Source of the DNA: Amycolatopsis dendrobii
GTDB lineage: Bacteria > Actinomycetota > Actinomycetes > Mycobacteriales > Pseudonocardiaceae
Direction of reading: 5' to 3'
Assembly (NCBI RefSeq): GCF_014145675.1
Contig: NZ_JACGZW010000004.1
Coordinates: 1-64,000, forward strand
Length of the DNA: 64,000 bases
In this document: piece after piece, positions 63,946-64,000 of the stretch
How positions within the stretch are numbered: the first letter of the stretch is position 1
How the letters are laid out: the number at the start of each line of letters is the position of its first letter
Notes under the pieces: generated by a model
Database searches by the model: none
Told to the model about the DNA's origin: nothing
The model's input: the letters and a program-made list of their open reading frames with translations, nothing else
Translations under genes and position numbers: made by a program

Positions 63946-64000
63946 CGCGGCGCCACTCACCCGGCAGCACTGCGCCATTCGCACCTTTGCGCTCGTCCTG

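Noticed and set aside
1..64000. Insertion sequences or transposases
   Set aside because: No transposase-like frame and no terminal repeats with target duplications were found; only small palindromic elements are present.

Overview
The window is high-GC actinobacterial DNA with many GTG starts, ATGA/GTGA start-stop overlaps, SARP and StrR-type regulators, and the actinobacterial core gene order argS-lysA-hom-thrC-thrB-rho-rpmE-prfA-prmC. It looks like a Pseudonocardiaceae chromosome (Amycolatopsis-like). That placement is an inference from content, not a database result.

Positions 1 to about 40,270 are the right-hand part of a modular polyketide (glycosylated macrolide-type) gene cluster. It begins inside the last PKS gene (AT end-DH-KR-ACP-TE). 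Next come a P450, an SRPBCC protein, a GMC oxidoreductase and a Gfo/Idh/MocA oxidoreductase, then a SARP regulator and a StrR-like regulator. After these is a second PKS reading frame (13,280-17,746) that has lost catalytic residues in KS, AT and KR and has no ACP. A complete methoxymalonyl-ACP set follows (fkbK-, fkbJ-, fkbI- and fkbH-like genes on +, an fkbG-like gene on -). Then come an FkbM methyltransferase, a large AfsR-type regulator, a type II thioesterase and an operon of a methyltransferase with a Rieske ferredoxin and a two-subunit Rieske oxygenase. Last are deoxysugar genes (2,3-dehydratase, 3-ketoreductase, C-methyltransferase, two SDR reductases) with two glycosyltransferases.

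The genes fit together as follows. The terminal module adds a methylmalonyl unit, reduces and dehydrates it, and releases the chain through its TE. The fkb-like set supplies methoxymalonyl-ACP to modules left of the window. The sugar genes build a 2,6-dideoxy-3-C-methyl hexose, and the two transferases attach sugars. The oxygenases and methyltransferases decorate the product. This logic resembles apoptolidin/ammocidin-type glycosylated macrolides, but the product cannot be read from this window.

Positions 40,271-44,700 form a boundary zone: a membrane-anchored lipase-like hydrolase divergent from a two-component system, a small secreted protein and tRNA-Arg(CCG). From 44,786 on, the content is ordinary chromosome: epoxide hydrolase, CDF metal exporter, flavin reductase-like protein, DUF305 and DUF3105 proteins, then the argS to prmC run.

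The most unusual features are five. (1) The decayed but frame-intact PKS. (2) Extra copies of C-terminal coding tails downstream of the MocA gene (three) and of a glycosyltransferase gene (one). (3) Two copies of an 81-bp triple-hairpin repeat at gene edges. (4) A near-perfect StrR box inside the strR-like gene, and two relaxed boxes at 5.34-5.48 kb. (5) A Rieske ring-oxygenase system embedded in a macrolide cluster.
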